A stretch of DNA of 64,000 nt, from assembly GCF_013178945.1 (NCBI RefSeq), contig NZ_JABFDM010000006.1:372001-436000 (forward strand). Reading direction: 5' to 3'. Below are positions 8,733 to 17,062 of this stretch, piece after piece. The stretch comes from Bradyrhizobium aeschynomenes (lineage in GTDB: Bacteria > Pseudomonadota > Alphaproteobacteria > Rhizobiales > Xanthobacteraceae). How positions within the stretch are numbered: position 1 is the stretch's first letter; the number at the start of each line of letters is the position of its first letter. The position numbers were made by a program, and so were the translations under genes. Below the pieces are notes generated by a model. It was not told where the DNA came from and ran no database searches. It saw nothing but the letters and a program-made list of their open reading frames with translations.

Positions 8733-10178
8733 ATGTCATCCAACCCTATCATCGTATGGTTTCGCGAGAGCCTGCGCCTTTCCGACCACCCCGCGTTGTA
8801 TACTGCAGCGATGTCCGGCAGCCGCGTGACGTGTAGTTTCGTCTACGATCAGGAGAGCCCCGGGATCCGTCTGCTCGGCGGAGCGACACAATGGTGGCTG
8901 GCGCAATCGCTGCGTGCACTTCGGGCAGAGCTCGAGGCGCTCGGCGCCGATCTGGTGATCCGCCGCGGGCCTGCGGCCAAGGTGCTCGGCGAGCTGGCGC
9001 GCGAGATCAAGGCCGGCGCGGTGTACTGGAACGACGTCGCCCAGGCCGGTCCGCGCGCCGTGGCCGCGGATGTCGAGGCCGCGCTTGGCGACATCGGCGT
9101 CGCGTCACGTGTGTTTGCCGACGACCTGCTGGTCGATCCCGCCGAGCTGCGCGGCAAGGATGGACGCGGCCCGCGCGTGTTCACGCCGTTCTGGAAGCGT
9201 GTGCTCGCCTTGGGCGACCCGCCGAAGCCACTGCCCACTCCCGCCAGGCTCGCCTGCGTGACGGGCGCACCGAGCCTCGCCATCGAGGCCCTGGGGCTGG
9301 AGCCGACGAAACCCGACTGGGCGGGCGGCCTCCGCACGACGTGGCAGGCCGGCGAGCGCGCAGCGCAGCAGCGACTGACGCGTTTTCTCGAATTCGCGGT
9401 GCACGGCTACGCCGGCGACCGCGATCGTCCCGACATCGAGGCCACGTCGCGGCTATCGCCGCATCTACGGTTCGGCGAGATCAGCCCGCGCCAGATCTGG
9501 CACACGGCGCGCTTTGCCGCCGAGGAGCGCCCCGCCTGCGCACGCGGCATCGACAAGTTCCTGAGCGAGCTCGGCTGGCGCGAGTTCAGCCGCCACCTGC
9601 TCTACAACAATCCCGACCTCGCCACCCGCAACCTGCAGCCGTCCTTCGACGCCTTCCCCTGGACGAAGGACGACGCCGCACTCGCTGCGTGGCTGCGCGG
9701 CCAGACCGGCTATCCGATCGTCGACGCCGGGATGCGTGAGCTGTGGCACACCGGGAGCATGCACAACCGCGTCCGCATGGTCGCGGCCTCGCTGCTCGTG
9801 AAGCACCTCCTGATCGACTGGCGGGCGGGCGAGCAATGGTTCTGGGACACGCTGGTCGACGCCGACCCCGGCAGCAACCCCGCCAGCTGGCAGTGGGTGG
9901 CCGGCTCGGGCGCGGATGCCGCGCCCTATTTCCGTGTCTTCAATCCCGTGCTGCAGGGCGAGAAATTCGATGCGAACGGGGCCTATGTGCGGCGCTGGGT
10001 TCCTGAGCTGGCGCGCCTCCCCGCCGGGCTGATCCACCAGCCCTGGGCGGCGAAGCCGCTCGAGCTCGCCGAAGCCGGCGTCGCGCTTGGCCGCTCCTAC
10101 CCGTCGCCGATCGTGGAGCACAAGCACGGGCGCGCGCGCGCGCTGGCGGCCTACGCGAGCTTGCGCACAAGTGATTAG
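8733..10178 (+). CDS. phrB: Deoxyribodipyrimidine photolyase / cryptochrome family, class I
   Basis: The 481-residue protein has the N-terminal photolyase alpha/beta domain (IIVWFRESLRLSDHPAL) and the C-terminal FAD-binding helical domain. The latter includes ELGWREFSRHLLYNNP, GYPIVDAGMRELWHTGSMHN and SWQWVAGSGADAAPYFR, the most conserved block of class I photolyases. It uses blue light and FADH- to split cyclobutane pyrimidine dimers. RES replaces the usual RRD after WF in the first motif, a minor variation. Length and motifs fit a working CPD photolyase; a cryptochrome-like signalling role is less likely but not excluded. Confidence 0.93.
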   Translation: MSSNPIIVWFRESLRLSDHPALYTAAMSGSRVTCSFVYDQESPGIRLLGGATQWWLAQSLRALRAELEALGADLVIRRGPAAKVLGELAREIKAGAVYWNDVAQAGPRAVAADVEAALGDIGVASRVFADDLLVDPAELRGKDGRGPRVFTPFWKRVLALGDPPKPLPTPARLACVTGAPSLAIEALGLEPTKPDWAGGLRTTWQAGERAAQQRLTRFLEFAVHGYAGDRDRPDIEATSRLSPHLRFGEISPRQIWHTARFAAEERPACARGIDKFLSELGWREFSRHLLYNNPDLATRNLQPSFDAFPWTKDDAALAAWLRGQTGYPIVDAGMRELWHTGSMHNRVRMVAASLLVKHLLIDWRAGEQWFWDTLVDADPGSNPASWQWVAGSGADAAPYFRVFNPVLQGEKFDANGAYVRRWVPELARLPAGLIHQPWAAKPLELAEAGVALGRSYPSPIVEHKHGRARALAAYASLRTSD

Positions 10179-10248
10179 TTGCGCTCGCTTTGACAGCTGA
10201 GAGAATCCAGCTATCGTCGTAGGGTTTCCAACAGATCGGGGGACCGAT

Positions 10249-10542
10249 ATGGACGACACCACACTGACCGACCCGACCATCGCCGCACCGGGCACGCCGC
10301 CCGAGGCTGCGACGGATCCCGTGACCGCCGCCGCGCCGAAGGCGAAGCGGGCTTCCAAGAAGTCGGCCAAGAAAACCGCGAAGAAGGCCGCTCCCAAGCG
10401 GGCTGCTGCCAAGGCCAAGAAGGTTGCGACCAAGAAGTCGGCCAAGAAGACCGTGAAGAAGGCCGCCAAGAAGACTGCGAAGAAGACGGCCAAGAAGGCC
10501 ACCAAGAAAGCGGCCAAGAAGACGAAGAAGGCCAAGCGCTGA
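10249..10542 (+). CDS. Lysine/alanine-rich histone H1-like protein
   Basis: The 97-residue protein has a short acidic/neutral N-terminus (about 25 residues) followed by a tail built almost wholly of A-K-K-type repeats such as AKKTAKKAAKK. This composition is typical of bacterial histone H1/Hc-like and AlgP-like nucleoid proteins, which bind DNA through lysine-rich disordered tails. A role in chromosome compaction or gene regulation is inferred from composition only. The repeat makes the DNA locally repetitive (aagaag/gccaag units), but this is coding repetition, not a separate element. Confidence 0.8.
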   Translation: MDDTTLTDPTIAAPGTPPEAATDPVTAAAPKAKRASKKSAKKTAKKAAPKRAAAKAKKVATKKSAKKTVKKAAKKTAKKTAKKATKKAAKKTKKAKR

Positions 10543-10598
10543 AGCTGACTGGTTCGGGATTGTACGGCAGAGGCAGTCGCCCATGCTGATGGTCCCGG

Positions 10599-10650
10599 CG
10601 AAACAATCCAGTGCCCGGTAGTGGGGACGATCTGGCGCTGGATTGTTTCG
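10599..10650. terminator. Strong hairpin between convergent genes, possible bidirectional terminator
   Basis: The 17-base arm at 10599-10615 pairs with 10634-10650 with a single G.U wobble, leaving an 18-base loop. It sits between the convergent ends of the histone-like gene and the secreted ClpP-like gene. There is no clear T-run, so an intrinsic terminator role is likely from position but not certain; a small repeat unit is the alternative. Confidence 0.5.
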
Positions 10651-10712
10651 GATGTCTTGCCGGCCTCAGCTCTTCGCTGCAGTGCGCGAGGCGGCGAGCG
10701 GGCAGCTGCGCT

Positions 10713-11156
10713 TCACCAGGAATCGGGACAGGGATCGACGATCTTCCAGAGATCGACGCCGTTCTTGATCCGCTTCATCTCGGTGGTGAGCCCGCCATTG
10801 CGGCGGATCCAGTCCTTCACCGTGTCGGGATAATAGGACATCAGCTCGGATGTCCCCTCGAAGCTGGTGACCTTGATGCCGAAGGTGAAGGCCTTGTCGT
10901 AATAGGCCTGATGGAAGCCGAGGCTCGCCTTGGGCGTGACGCAGATCTTGTTGAGCGGGACGAAGCCGAACACGAGCGTACAGGCGGAATTGCAGATGCC
11001 GTCGATGATCACGCGCTGCCGCGTGTCCCGGATATGCTTGTACCTCGCCTTGTACTCCTCAATGTAGCCGCCATGATCCCGCGTGATGTGCAGATCCGCG
11101 CGGGCCGGGGTCGCGGCGACCAGGGAAAGCACGACGCATGGGATCAGGCGGTTCAT
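10713..11156 (-). CDS. Secreted ClpP/crotonase-like fold protein, function unknown
   Basis: This 147-residue protein has a signal peptide (cleavage after PARA, near residue 20). The mature part contains DGICNSACTLVFG near residue 52 and LGFHQAYYD near residue 80. Their spacing recalls the Ser and His regions of ClpP- and SppA-type serine proteases, where a Ser sits at the start of a helix in a G-x-x-x-S-A-C pattern. It may be a small periplasmic protease or an inactive relative. Paired cysteines near the N-terminal half suggest an oxidised, exported protein. The start ATG at 11156 gives a good signal peptide. Confidence 0.6.
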   Translation of the reverse strand: MNRLIPCVVLSLVAATPARADLHITRDHGGYIEEYKARYKHIRDTRQRVIIDGICNSACTLVFGFVPLNKICVTPKASLGFHQAYYDKAFTFGIKVTSFEGTSELMSYYPDTVKDWIRRNGGLTTEMKRIKNGVDLWKIVDPCPDSW

Positions 11157-11371
11157 CGATCGGACGGGAACCCGGTCTCATCTGGGCGGAGGCGCGGCAA
11201 GGTCCTGCGGCCCGGTGCGCAACGCATGGGCGGGACCTTGTCACGGATTCGTTAAGCATGCGGAAAAGGCCAAAATTTTGACCGAACCGCCGCATTGGCG
11301 CACCCTTTCCGGCACTTCGCAGTTAAATTGTCAGCGATTGGCCCATCTTGGCGTCGTTCTCGGAGAAAAAC

Positions 11372-11629
11372 ATGAGCAAGCTCGTAGCATCAGCCGCCGC
11401 CCTGATCGTGGCCGCGGCCCTTGTCCCGGCGGCATCGGACGCACGCAGCCATCATCGGCATCATCGCCACCATCATGGGCTGCCCTACGCGATCAGCTTC
11501 CTGCACAATTATGGTCCGGGGCTCCTGCCCGGCACTTTCGCGTTCTATGACGGCCCTTCGACCAACCACTGCTACCAGAGTTCGGCGGCCTATATCGGCC
11601 AGGACCGGCGCCGGCATCCCTGCTTTTGA
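11372..11629 (+). CDS. Small secreted histidine-rich protein, unknown function
   Basis: An 85-residue product begins at the ATG at 11372, preceded by cggag. A TTG eight codons upstream is a weaker alternative. The signal peptide (SKLVASAAALIVAAALVPAA) ends before a striking run rich in His and Arg (SHHRHHRHHHG). The remainder has two cysteines and several aromatic residues. The His cluster could bind metal in the periplasm; that is inference. I do not recognise the family. Confidence 0.65.
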   Translation: MSKLVASAAALIVAAALVPAASDARSHHRHHRHHHGLPYAISFLHNYGPGLLPGTFAFYDGPSTNHCYQSSAAYIGQDRRRHPCF

Positions 11630-11750
11630 GACCCCGTTCGCCTTCACGAGGCTCGCCAGCCAGGGCGAACTGACGATCCGCCGGCGGAGGCTGGCCTTGG
11701 CAGCCCAACTCTGGTATCCGGAGTCGTGCGGGGGGTTGCTCCCTCGCTAG

Positions 11751-11827
11751 GCGCTCGTAGCTCAGCTGGATAGAGCATCGGATTTCGATTCCGAGGGTCG
11801 GGAGTTCGAATCTCTCCGAGCGCGCCA
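11751..11827 (+). tRNA. tRNA-Arg (anticodon UCG)
   Basis: The 77-base sequence folds into a full cloverleaf. The 7-bp acceptor stem is gcgctcg with cgagcgc, followed by discriminator g and an encoded CCA. The D arm is gctc/gagc, and the anticodon stem tcgga/tccga carries the loop tttcgat. Positions 34-36 read UCG, decoding CGA. The T stem is gggag/ctctc with loop ttcgaat. This gene is the integration site of the island that follows: its 3' end is duplicated at 51692-51717. Confidence 0.95.
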
Positions 11828-11828
11828 G
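11803..11828 (+). other. attL: tRNA-Arg 3' end at the left island boundary
   Basis: This 26-base stretch (T loop through CCA plus one base) recurs at 51692-51717 with one T/C difference. The tRNA gene stays whole on this side, and the integrase gene begins 228 bases further in, the usual layout for P4-type integrases using a tRNA 3' end as the attachment site. Confidence 0.85.
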
Positions 11829-12015
11829 GCCCGTCTTCGCCCCCCTTCACCCGCCATCGCTGATCATCACCGAAGCCCACGATAACACCTTGTGAGATCG
11901 TGGTTTTTCGCCCTTTCGGTGACTGCAGCGTGCCACCGGCGATCGTCGGCGAGCTCCGCCAGACCGTCCATTTGGCCATCCCTCGATCTGAGTTAGAATC
12001 CCCCTCGCCTGAAAC

Positions 12016-12061
12016 GCTGCATTTTTCAGCGAGGGACAGGAGTTCGAATCTCCCATGCAGC
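12016..12061 (+). other. tRNA-minihelix-like structure over the integrase start codon
   Basis: gctgcat at 12016-12022 pairs with atgcagc at 12055-12061, enclosing a T-arm-like hairpin whose 14-base core (ggagttcgaatctc, 12039-12052) is identical to the tRNA-Arg T arm at 11801-11814. The right arm of the outer stem contains the integrase ATG. It could be the remnant of another tRNA end or attachment site, or a structure that limits integrase translation. Confidence 0.4.
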
Positions 12062-13281
12062 TTCTAACTCAAAAGCCCGAGATCACCGCCAAGAACTATC
12101 TCTCCGTCGGGCCCGGTGAATACCCGTGCGGCAACAACCTCTACCTGATCGTCACCCCAAGTGGCGGCCGCCGCTGGGCGTTCCGCTATCAGCGCAACGG
12201 CATCGTCAAGAAGATGGGTTTTGGTTCGGCCAAGGAAACCGGCCTGAAGCTCTCCGAGGCCAGGGACAAGGCGATTGACGCTCTGCGGCTGCTAGCAAAG
12301 GGGACCGATCCGAGAGAGCACCGTCACGTCGAGAAACGCCGCACCCAGGGATCGCGCCAATTCGGCGAATTCGCCGAGGAATGGCGGCGAACCTACGAGA
12401 CCGGCATGAGGCACAAGGCCGCAAGAGCAAAGCTGAAGCGCATCGTGCAGGTCATCTGCCGCCCGCTCCACAAGCACTGGGTCCACGAGATCGAAACTGC
12501 CCATGTCGTCAACGTACTCATGCCGATATGGCAGCAGCCAGAGACCTCCCGCTCCGCTCGCCAGATCATCAAGAAAATTCTCGACGCAGCGATCGCCCAC
12601 AACCTGCGACCGAAAGACAACCCTGCTGATTGGGCCAGCCGATTGCAACCGATCATGCCCAGGCAACGGCGGCGTGGCACGATACGGGGCGGCCACAAGG
12701 CGATGGACTACCAGGACCTGCCGGCGTTCATGCACAAGCTCAGCGCCATCTCGACGCAAAGCGCGCGGGCGCTCGAGGTCATCATCCTGACCTTGGGACG
12801 AACCGCCGAAGTTCAGAACATGCGCTGGGCGCAACTCGATCTCGATAACGGAATCTGGGATCTTGGCTTTCTCGGCACCAAAAACGAGCGGTTGAAGCGC
12901 ACGCCGTTGCCCCGGCAGACGCTGACCTATTTGCGCGAGGCTTACGACAGCCGCGTGAATGACGAATTCGTGTTTCCCGGCCGCAGTCTGAAGAGACCGA
13001 TGAGCAACATGACCATGCTCAAATATCTCAAGGAGCTCACCGGAGACGACTCCCTGACCGTGCACGGCTTCCGCACGACGTTTCGAACCTGGGCGCAGGA
13101 GCAGACCCACTTCGAGGAGGAAATCGTCGAGCATTGCCTGCACCACATCACGGGCGATGATGCCGAAAAGGCCTATAAGCGCGGCGAGGCCCTGAAGAAG
13201 CGACTGCATGTGATGCAGACATTCGCGGATTTCGCAACGCAACCACCAAGGAGCAATGTGACCCCGATGAAGGTCGCCTGA
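12055..13281 (+). CDS. int: P4-type tyrosine integrase of the island
   Basis: The 408-residue protein has the N-terminal DUF4102-like arm-binding domain (GGRRWAFRYQRNGIVKKMGFGS), a middle SAM-like domain, and the C-terminal tyrosine recombinase domain. Catalytic positions are recognisable: Arg in LGRTAEVQNMRW, His-x-x-Arg in VHGFRTTFRTW, His in CLHHITGDD, and Tyr in KAYKRGEAL. It should catalyse site-specific integration and excision at the tRNA-Arg 3' end, 230 bases upstream. The ATG at 12055 is the only ATG before an in-frame stop at 12010. All key residues are present, so the enzyme is probably active. Confidence 0.93.
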   Translation: MQLLTQKPEITAKNYLSVGPGEYPCGNNLYLIVTPSGGRRWAFRYQRNGIVKKMGFGSAKETGLKLSEARDKAIDALRLLAKGTDPREHRHVEKRRTQGSRQFGEFAEEWRRTYETGMRHKAARAKLKRIVQVICRPLHKHWVHEIETAHVVNVLMPIWQQPETSRSARQIIKKILDAAIAHNLRPKDNPADWASRLQPIMPRQRRRGTIRGGHKAMDYQDLPAFMHKLSAISTQSARALEVIILTLGRTAEVQNMRWAQLDLDNGIWDLGFLGTKNERLKRTPLPRQTLTYLREAYDSRVNDEFVFPGRSLKRPMSNMTMLKYLKELTGDDSLTVHGFRTTFRTWAQEQTHFEEEIVEHCLHHITGDDAEKAYKRGEALKKRLHVMQTFADFATQPPRSNVTPMKVA

Positions 13282-13315
13282 AGGCTCAAGCTATCCCCCT
13301 GCACCGACGAGGATG

Positions 13316-13540
13316 TCACCGCTCGGGCTGCTTGGTCGCGTCGGGCAGGCTTTCCAAGAAGGAGGCCAGATCTGCGCGCGTGATGATCGTCCGCGTGCCA
13401 TACTTTCGGATTCGAAGCCGCCCTTCTTTGATGGCCTTGTAAAGGGACGTTTGGCCCAGCGAAGACAGTAGCGCAGCCTCAGGAACGGTGAGGCTGAGCT
13501 TGTCCGCAGCGTTTCGAAGCATCGGTTCGCGCTTTGGCAT
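13316..13540 (-). CDS. Excisionase-like helix-turn-helix protein
   Basis: A 74-residue product starting at the ATG at 13540 (MPKREPMLRN) matches the MerR/excisionase-type HTH_17 pattern: LSLTVPEAALLSSLGQTSLY, then KAIKEGRLRIRKYGTRTIIT and a short C-terminal helix. An upstream extension of the frame has unlikely composition and was not used; a second ATG six codons in is possible. Such proteins act as recombination directionality factors or small regulators beside integrases. It faces the integrase gene tail to tail. Confidence 0.75.
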   Translation of the reverse strand: MPKREPMLRNAADKLSLTVPEAALLSSLGQTSLYKAIKEGRLRIRKYGTRTIITRADLASFLESLPDATKQPER

Positions 13541-14066
13541 CCAGGGGTGTTCTCGCTTGATTTGATGGCCGCGACGACATCGAAGGCACGCGGATCCGAC
13601 GGATGAAGGCTCAGCGAATGCTTGGCAACATCCGAAATCCCTTAGGCGGAGTTTCGGACGCGATGTCGTACAATTGGGATAGTTGAGAACCCTGACTGCA
13701 CTGAACTGCCAACGAAGCGCGGATGCCGAGACCAGCCAAGAGCGCGGCCGTAGTGCCAACGTCGTATGGCGACTGTTGCCCCCCTTTGCTGCGCCCTCAG
13801 ATCCACAGCTCTCAAAATCCTTCCGGACGTCTTGGAGTGCCTCAAAGGAGATCGGCGCGGTAGAGGCCGATCCGTTCGCTTCAGTCTCCTGCGCCCGCTC
13901 TGGGCCTTGCAGCCCACGTTCACGAGCAGGCGGAGATCAGGACGATACACGGCATAGCTATCGGTTCGGCCCCCTGGACCGCCCCGCCCGCTCCCCCCAG
14001 CGGTTTGGAGCTTCGTCACGTCACACTTCACCCAGCACAATCTGGGCGCTGCGACAGCCCTATCGC
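13541..14066. other. Non-coding or unassigned stretch
   Basis: Several open frames cross this 526-base region on both strands, but none shows a plausible start, domain or composition. It may hold control sequences for the HTH genes. I see no RNA gene or clear repeat in it. Confidence 0.5.
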
Positions 14067-14780
14067 TTACCTGCCTTTCGGTCGACCGCCACCCAGCAAA
14101 TGTCGATATCGGGTCCGGAGCTCCATGATCGCAAACCGGTCGAGCTCACCCCGCCGGTAGCGTTGACGCAACTCGTCCCGTGCTGGGTCCGGAAGCGCCG
14201 CGATCAATTCCCAACCTTCAGCAACGTCGTTGAAGAGCGCGACAATCCCTAGATCAAGGCGAGCGTCATCCTGGAGATCGGCCATCCCATCATGCGTCAC
14301 GCCGACGACATTGGGCCGACCATCAAGAACGCGGGATCCGAGCAGATCAGGTCTGTTTTTATATAGTTCTTTATAGGCAGGTCCCTCAGGGCCCTGCGGT
14401 GAGTCTTTATACGCAGGTCCCTTTTGGACCCGCGGAGCCGCAGGTCCCTTTCGACCCCGCGGACGCGCCGACTTGTTCACAGGCGCCGGCACGTCACAGA
14501 CGACGTAATCAATCTCACCGAACCGATGTCCGTCGACAATTCGTTGCGCTTCGCGAGTGACGTAGCCGGCGGCGATCAACTCTCGGAAAATGCGCTGCAG
14601 CTTCTTGCGGCCGACCAGGAGGGTTCGTCCGATATGATCGAGGCGGACGTGCCATTTGTGGGGTCGCGACAGCAGATAGCCCAGGACGCCCTTCGCCTCG
14701 ACGGAAAGGCGGGAATCCGCGAAGACCGCGTTCGGGACGATGGTGAACTGCGCCCTGTGCTCGCGACGGACAATGGTCAC
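14067..14780 (-). CDS. Replication-initiator-like winged-HTH protein
   Basis: The 237-residue protein starts with GTG (MTIVRREHRAQFTIVPNAVF). Residues about 25-85 form a winged helix of the phage/plasmid initiator type (LSVEAKGVLGYLLSRPHKWH, then the recognition region GRTLLVGRKKLQRIFRELIA). The middle (about 110-150) is a low-complexity repeat of K/R-GPA-Y units, probably a disordered linker. The C-terminus has an amphipathic helix rich in Arg. Similar proteins are common in alphaproteobacterial islands and plasmids. A role in island replication or copy control is inferred; transcriptional regulation is the alternative. Confidence 0.65.
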   Translation of the reverse strand: MTIVRREHRAQFTIVPNAVFADSRLSVEAKGVLGYLLSRPHKWHVRLDHIGRTLLVGRKKLQRIFRELIAAGYVTREAQRIVDGHRFGEIDYVVCDVPAPVNKSARPRGRKGPAAPRVQKGPAYKDSPQGPEGPAYKELYKNRPDLLGSRVLDGRPNVVGVTHDGMADLQDDARLDLGIVALFNDVAEGWELIAALPDPARDELRQRYRRGELDRFAIMELRTRYRHLLGGGRPKGR

Positions 14781-15206
14781 CGGCGGGTGACCATCCAGGC
14801 GAGAACATGCAGATCGGCGCGAGCTTTAGCCGGCCGACGGCACCCTACCTCGACGAAACGGCGTACGAAGCTCACGAGAGGATACGCCCCGTTCAGGAGC
14901 TTGCCGGACCTCGCATTGGTCGGAGCGCGCAACTCACTCGGGCAACGGCCGCACGGCAACATATGTCGATTGTGCCACAGCGACACCGGACTCGCATATC
15001 GCCGAGTCTTCGCTGTGCTACGCCGCCATGCGATCGACAGGTCGCGGAGATCTAGGCAACGCGAGCGGCGTCAACCACGATGAGCGTCGCCAGTGCGGGG
15101 CTCGTCGTAGGAGGCAAGCTTCCGCCCAAACCGGCCGCCCGTCCTCAGCCGATTGTCCCTCAGAGAGGCCCGGCTCCCCTACTCTTCCAGGCCTTCTCCC
15201 AACCGA
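14781..15206. other. Unassigned intergenic stretch
   Basis: There is no gene I can support in these 426 bases; short open frames on either strand lack recognisable starts or domains. Promoters for the initiator-like gene should lie at its left end. Confidence 0.5.
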
Positions 15207-15464
15207 TCAGTGCCGATTGTGATGTGATAGGACAGACTCCAGGCCGCGTTCTGTATCGGTAGAGCTCACAATGCGGGGCTCGCCGCCCTCGGCAGCCTGC
15301 GCAGCCTTGACAAGGCGCTTGATCTGCCGTGCCGTACCGGCCAGGGCACGTCCCTGGATCTCGCGAAGGTCCTCGTCAGTCGCCGCGATGACGTCATCGC
15401 TGAGCGCCTGGAGCAGGCGCGCGAGTTCGAGACGGGGGTTCCAGCGTGTCATGGCGTGCTCCAA
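15207..15464 (-). CDS. Small hypothetical protein coupled to the sigma-like gene
   Basis: The 85-residue helical protein (MEHAMTRWNPRLELARLLQA) begins inside the end of the sigma-like gene, with a 16-base overlap. A second ATG four codons in would shorten the overlap. Its alternating charged and hydrophobic residues suggest a short helical bundle. Tight coupling to the sigma-like factor makes a partner or anti-sigma-like role possible, but no family is recognised. Confidence 0.6.
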   Translation of the reverse strand: MEHAMTRWNPRLELARLLQALSDDVIAATDEDLREIQGRALAGTARQIKRLVKAAQAAEGGEPRIVSSTDTERGLESVLSHHNRH

Positions 15465-16039
15465 TTTCGTTGGTGGCGGAGCAGCGCGCGCCGCATTCGC
15501 CGCCTCGCAGTATCGTAATCGATATCCGAGATGCCATACGCCCGGCAGATGTCCCTGGCCGTGAGGCCGTTGGCCAGCCCGTCGATGATCTGCAACACGA
15601 CCCGATCTCCTGCAAAAAGCCGGAACACCTCAGCGAGCCCTGCGACCGCCAGCGCCACGCGTTCGGGATCGGCCAATTCGTCGACGGGATCGCTCGATAC
15701 GCCGTGCTGGCCGGGATCGTCGCGGCTGACCAGTAGCCGTTGCTCGCTGCGAACTCGCCGCCAATAATCGTCGCAGAGGCTGCGCATGACGCCGGACAAG
15801 AAAGCCAGGATCGGCACGCCCAGCGGCCAGACCCGCGATCCGTCGAGCACGCGGAGGATGGCCTCATGCAGCACGTCGGTCCAGCCGATCCCTCCGGGCA
15901 GCCCGCGGCTCCACAATTGCGCCAGGGCTTTCAGCCGCACCAGATCAGTCTCAGACAAGGCCTCGATCGCCGCCGCTGCATCGGCGACGGTGCGACCGGC
16001 GTTCGAACCAACTCCAGGGGTGCCAATCGATCGTTCCAT
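15449..16039 (-). CDS. RNA polymerase sigma factor-like protein
   Basis: The 196-residue product has the layout of a short sigma-70/ECF factor. A region-2-like part (about 35-95) includes VLHEAILRVLDGSRVWP and FLSGVMRSLCDDYWRRVR. A region-4-like HTH follows (about 150-190): NGLTARDICRAYGISDIDYD then RRRMRRALLR. It may direct transcription of island genes or be a divergent DNA-binding relative. The small downstream gene overlaps it by 16 bases. The divergent methyltransferase gene starts 114 bases away, so the two may share a control region. Confidence 0.65.
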   Translation of the reverse strand: MERSIGTPGVGSNAGRTVADAAAAIEALSETDLVRLKALAQLWSRGLPGGIGWTDVLHEAILRVLDGSRVWPLGVPILAFLSGVMRSLCDDYWRRVRSEQRLLVSRDDPGQHGVSSDPVDELADPERVALAVAGLAEVFRLFAGDRVVLQIIDGLANGLTARDICRAYGISDIDYDTARRRMRRALLRHQRNWSTP

Positions 16040-16153
16040 GACCTCTATTATGCGGTCCAGCAGATACGTTGCGACAGCCTCGGAAAAAGCTTTTGGCCGT
16101 GTCCGCGCTACCGATCCGAGATCCGCATCCTTTGCATGCTGAGAGGAGAGATC

Positions 16154-17062
16154 ATGGATCAGATCGCAAATGCACGCCGCTGGTATGCCGAGGACCTACG
16201 CTGCAAGACGCCAGTCCTACGCAACCCGCACATCATCGAAGCCTTCGGCGCCGTCCCGCGAGAGGCGTTCGTCGGCCCAGGACCTTGGTCGATCATACCA
16301 TACCCCTACCGGGAGCCCTTCATCACCCCGGACGACGATCCGCGTTGGCTCTATCACGACGTCCTGGTCTCAATCGACCCGAGCCGGAAGCTCAACAATG
16401 GGATGCCGAGCTTTTGGGCCCGCAACTTCGAGCAGCTCGATATCGGACGGGGTGAGCGCGTGCTGCAGATCGGAGCGGGCAGCGGTTACTATTCAGCCGT
16501 GCTCGCCGAAATCGTCGGGCCCTCCGGGCGGGTGACGGCGATTGAAGTCGACCCGGTCCTCGCCGCTCGAGCCGAGACCAACCTGCAGGGCTTGCCGCAG
16601 GTCCAGGTGATCTCGGGCGACGGCCGAAACGTCGATACCGACGCGAGCCAATACGACCTCGTGATCGTGTTCGCAGGCTGCACTCATCCCGCTCCGCAAT
16701 GGCTGGACGGCCTCGCCGACAACGGTCGGCTGCTGCTCCCGCTGACCAGCGAGGATTGGTCCGGCTTCCTGCTGCGCGTGGTCCGCCGCGGTGCCTCCTT
16801 CGAGGCCTCGTCGATCGGAGGGGTCAGCATCTATCCCTGCACAAACGGCCGCGATGAGGACGGCAGCCGCAGGCTGAAGGGCGCCCCCGCGAACTCGCCG
16901 ATGATGAATGTTCCGATCCAAGCTCTTCACCGCGGCATTCCATTATCCGGCGAGTCCGAGCGGGTCTGGTATCAGGCATCCGGCTTCTGGCTGGAGCGAC
17001 AAGGATCAGAGGTCGATGCCACCACCCATCAGCCTGAAGACGGCAACAACAACACCGCCTGA
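16154..17062 (+). CDS. PCMT-like SAM-dependent methyltransferase
   Basis: The 302-residue product from the ATG at 16154 is preceded by an excellent gagaggagag ribosome site. The frame is open further upstream, but over the sigma-like gene. Motif I of class I methyltransferases is clear (VLQIGAGSGYYSAVLAE, about residue 102), followed by TAIEVD. The N-terminal FGAVPREAFVGPG resembles protein-L-isoaspartate O-methyltransferases. It may repair isoaspartyl proteins or methylate another substrate. The tail beyond residue 270 is short and polar. Its place on the island next to a sigma-like gene is the only context available. Confidence 0.8.
   Translation: MDQIANARRWYAEDLRCKTPVLRNPHIIEAFGAVPREAFVGPGPWSIIPYPYREPFITPDDDPRWLYHDVLVSIDPSRKLNNGMPSFWARNFEQLDIGRGERVLQIGAGSGYYSAVLAEIVGPSGRVTAIEVDPVLAARAETNLQGLPQVQVISGDGRNVDTDASQYDLVIVFAGCTHPAPQWLDGLADNGRLLLPLTSEDWSGFLLRVVRRGASFEASSIGGVSIYPCTNGRDEDGSRRLKGAPANSPMMNVPIQALHRGIPLSGESERVWYQASGFWLERQGSEVDATTHQPEDGNNNTA

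Noticed and set aside
9465..10535. Leftward frame spanning the photolyase end and the histone-like gene
   Set aside because: Its hydrophobic Phe/Leu/Ala repeats are only the reverse of the Lys/Ala codons.
10340..10540. Possible CRISPR-like short repeats
   Set aside because: The repetition is the coding pattern of the A-K-K tail; there are no spacers of constant length.
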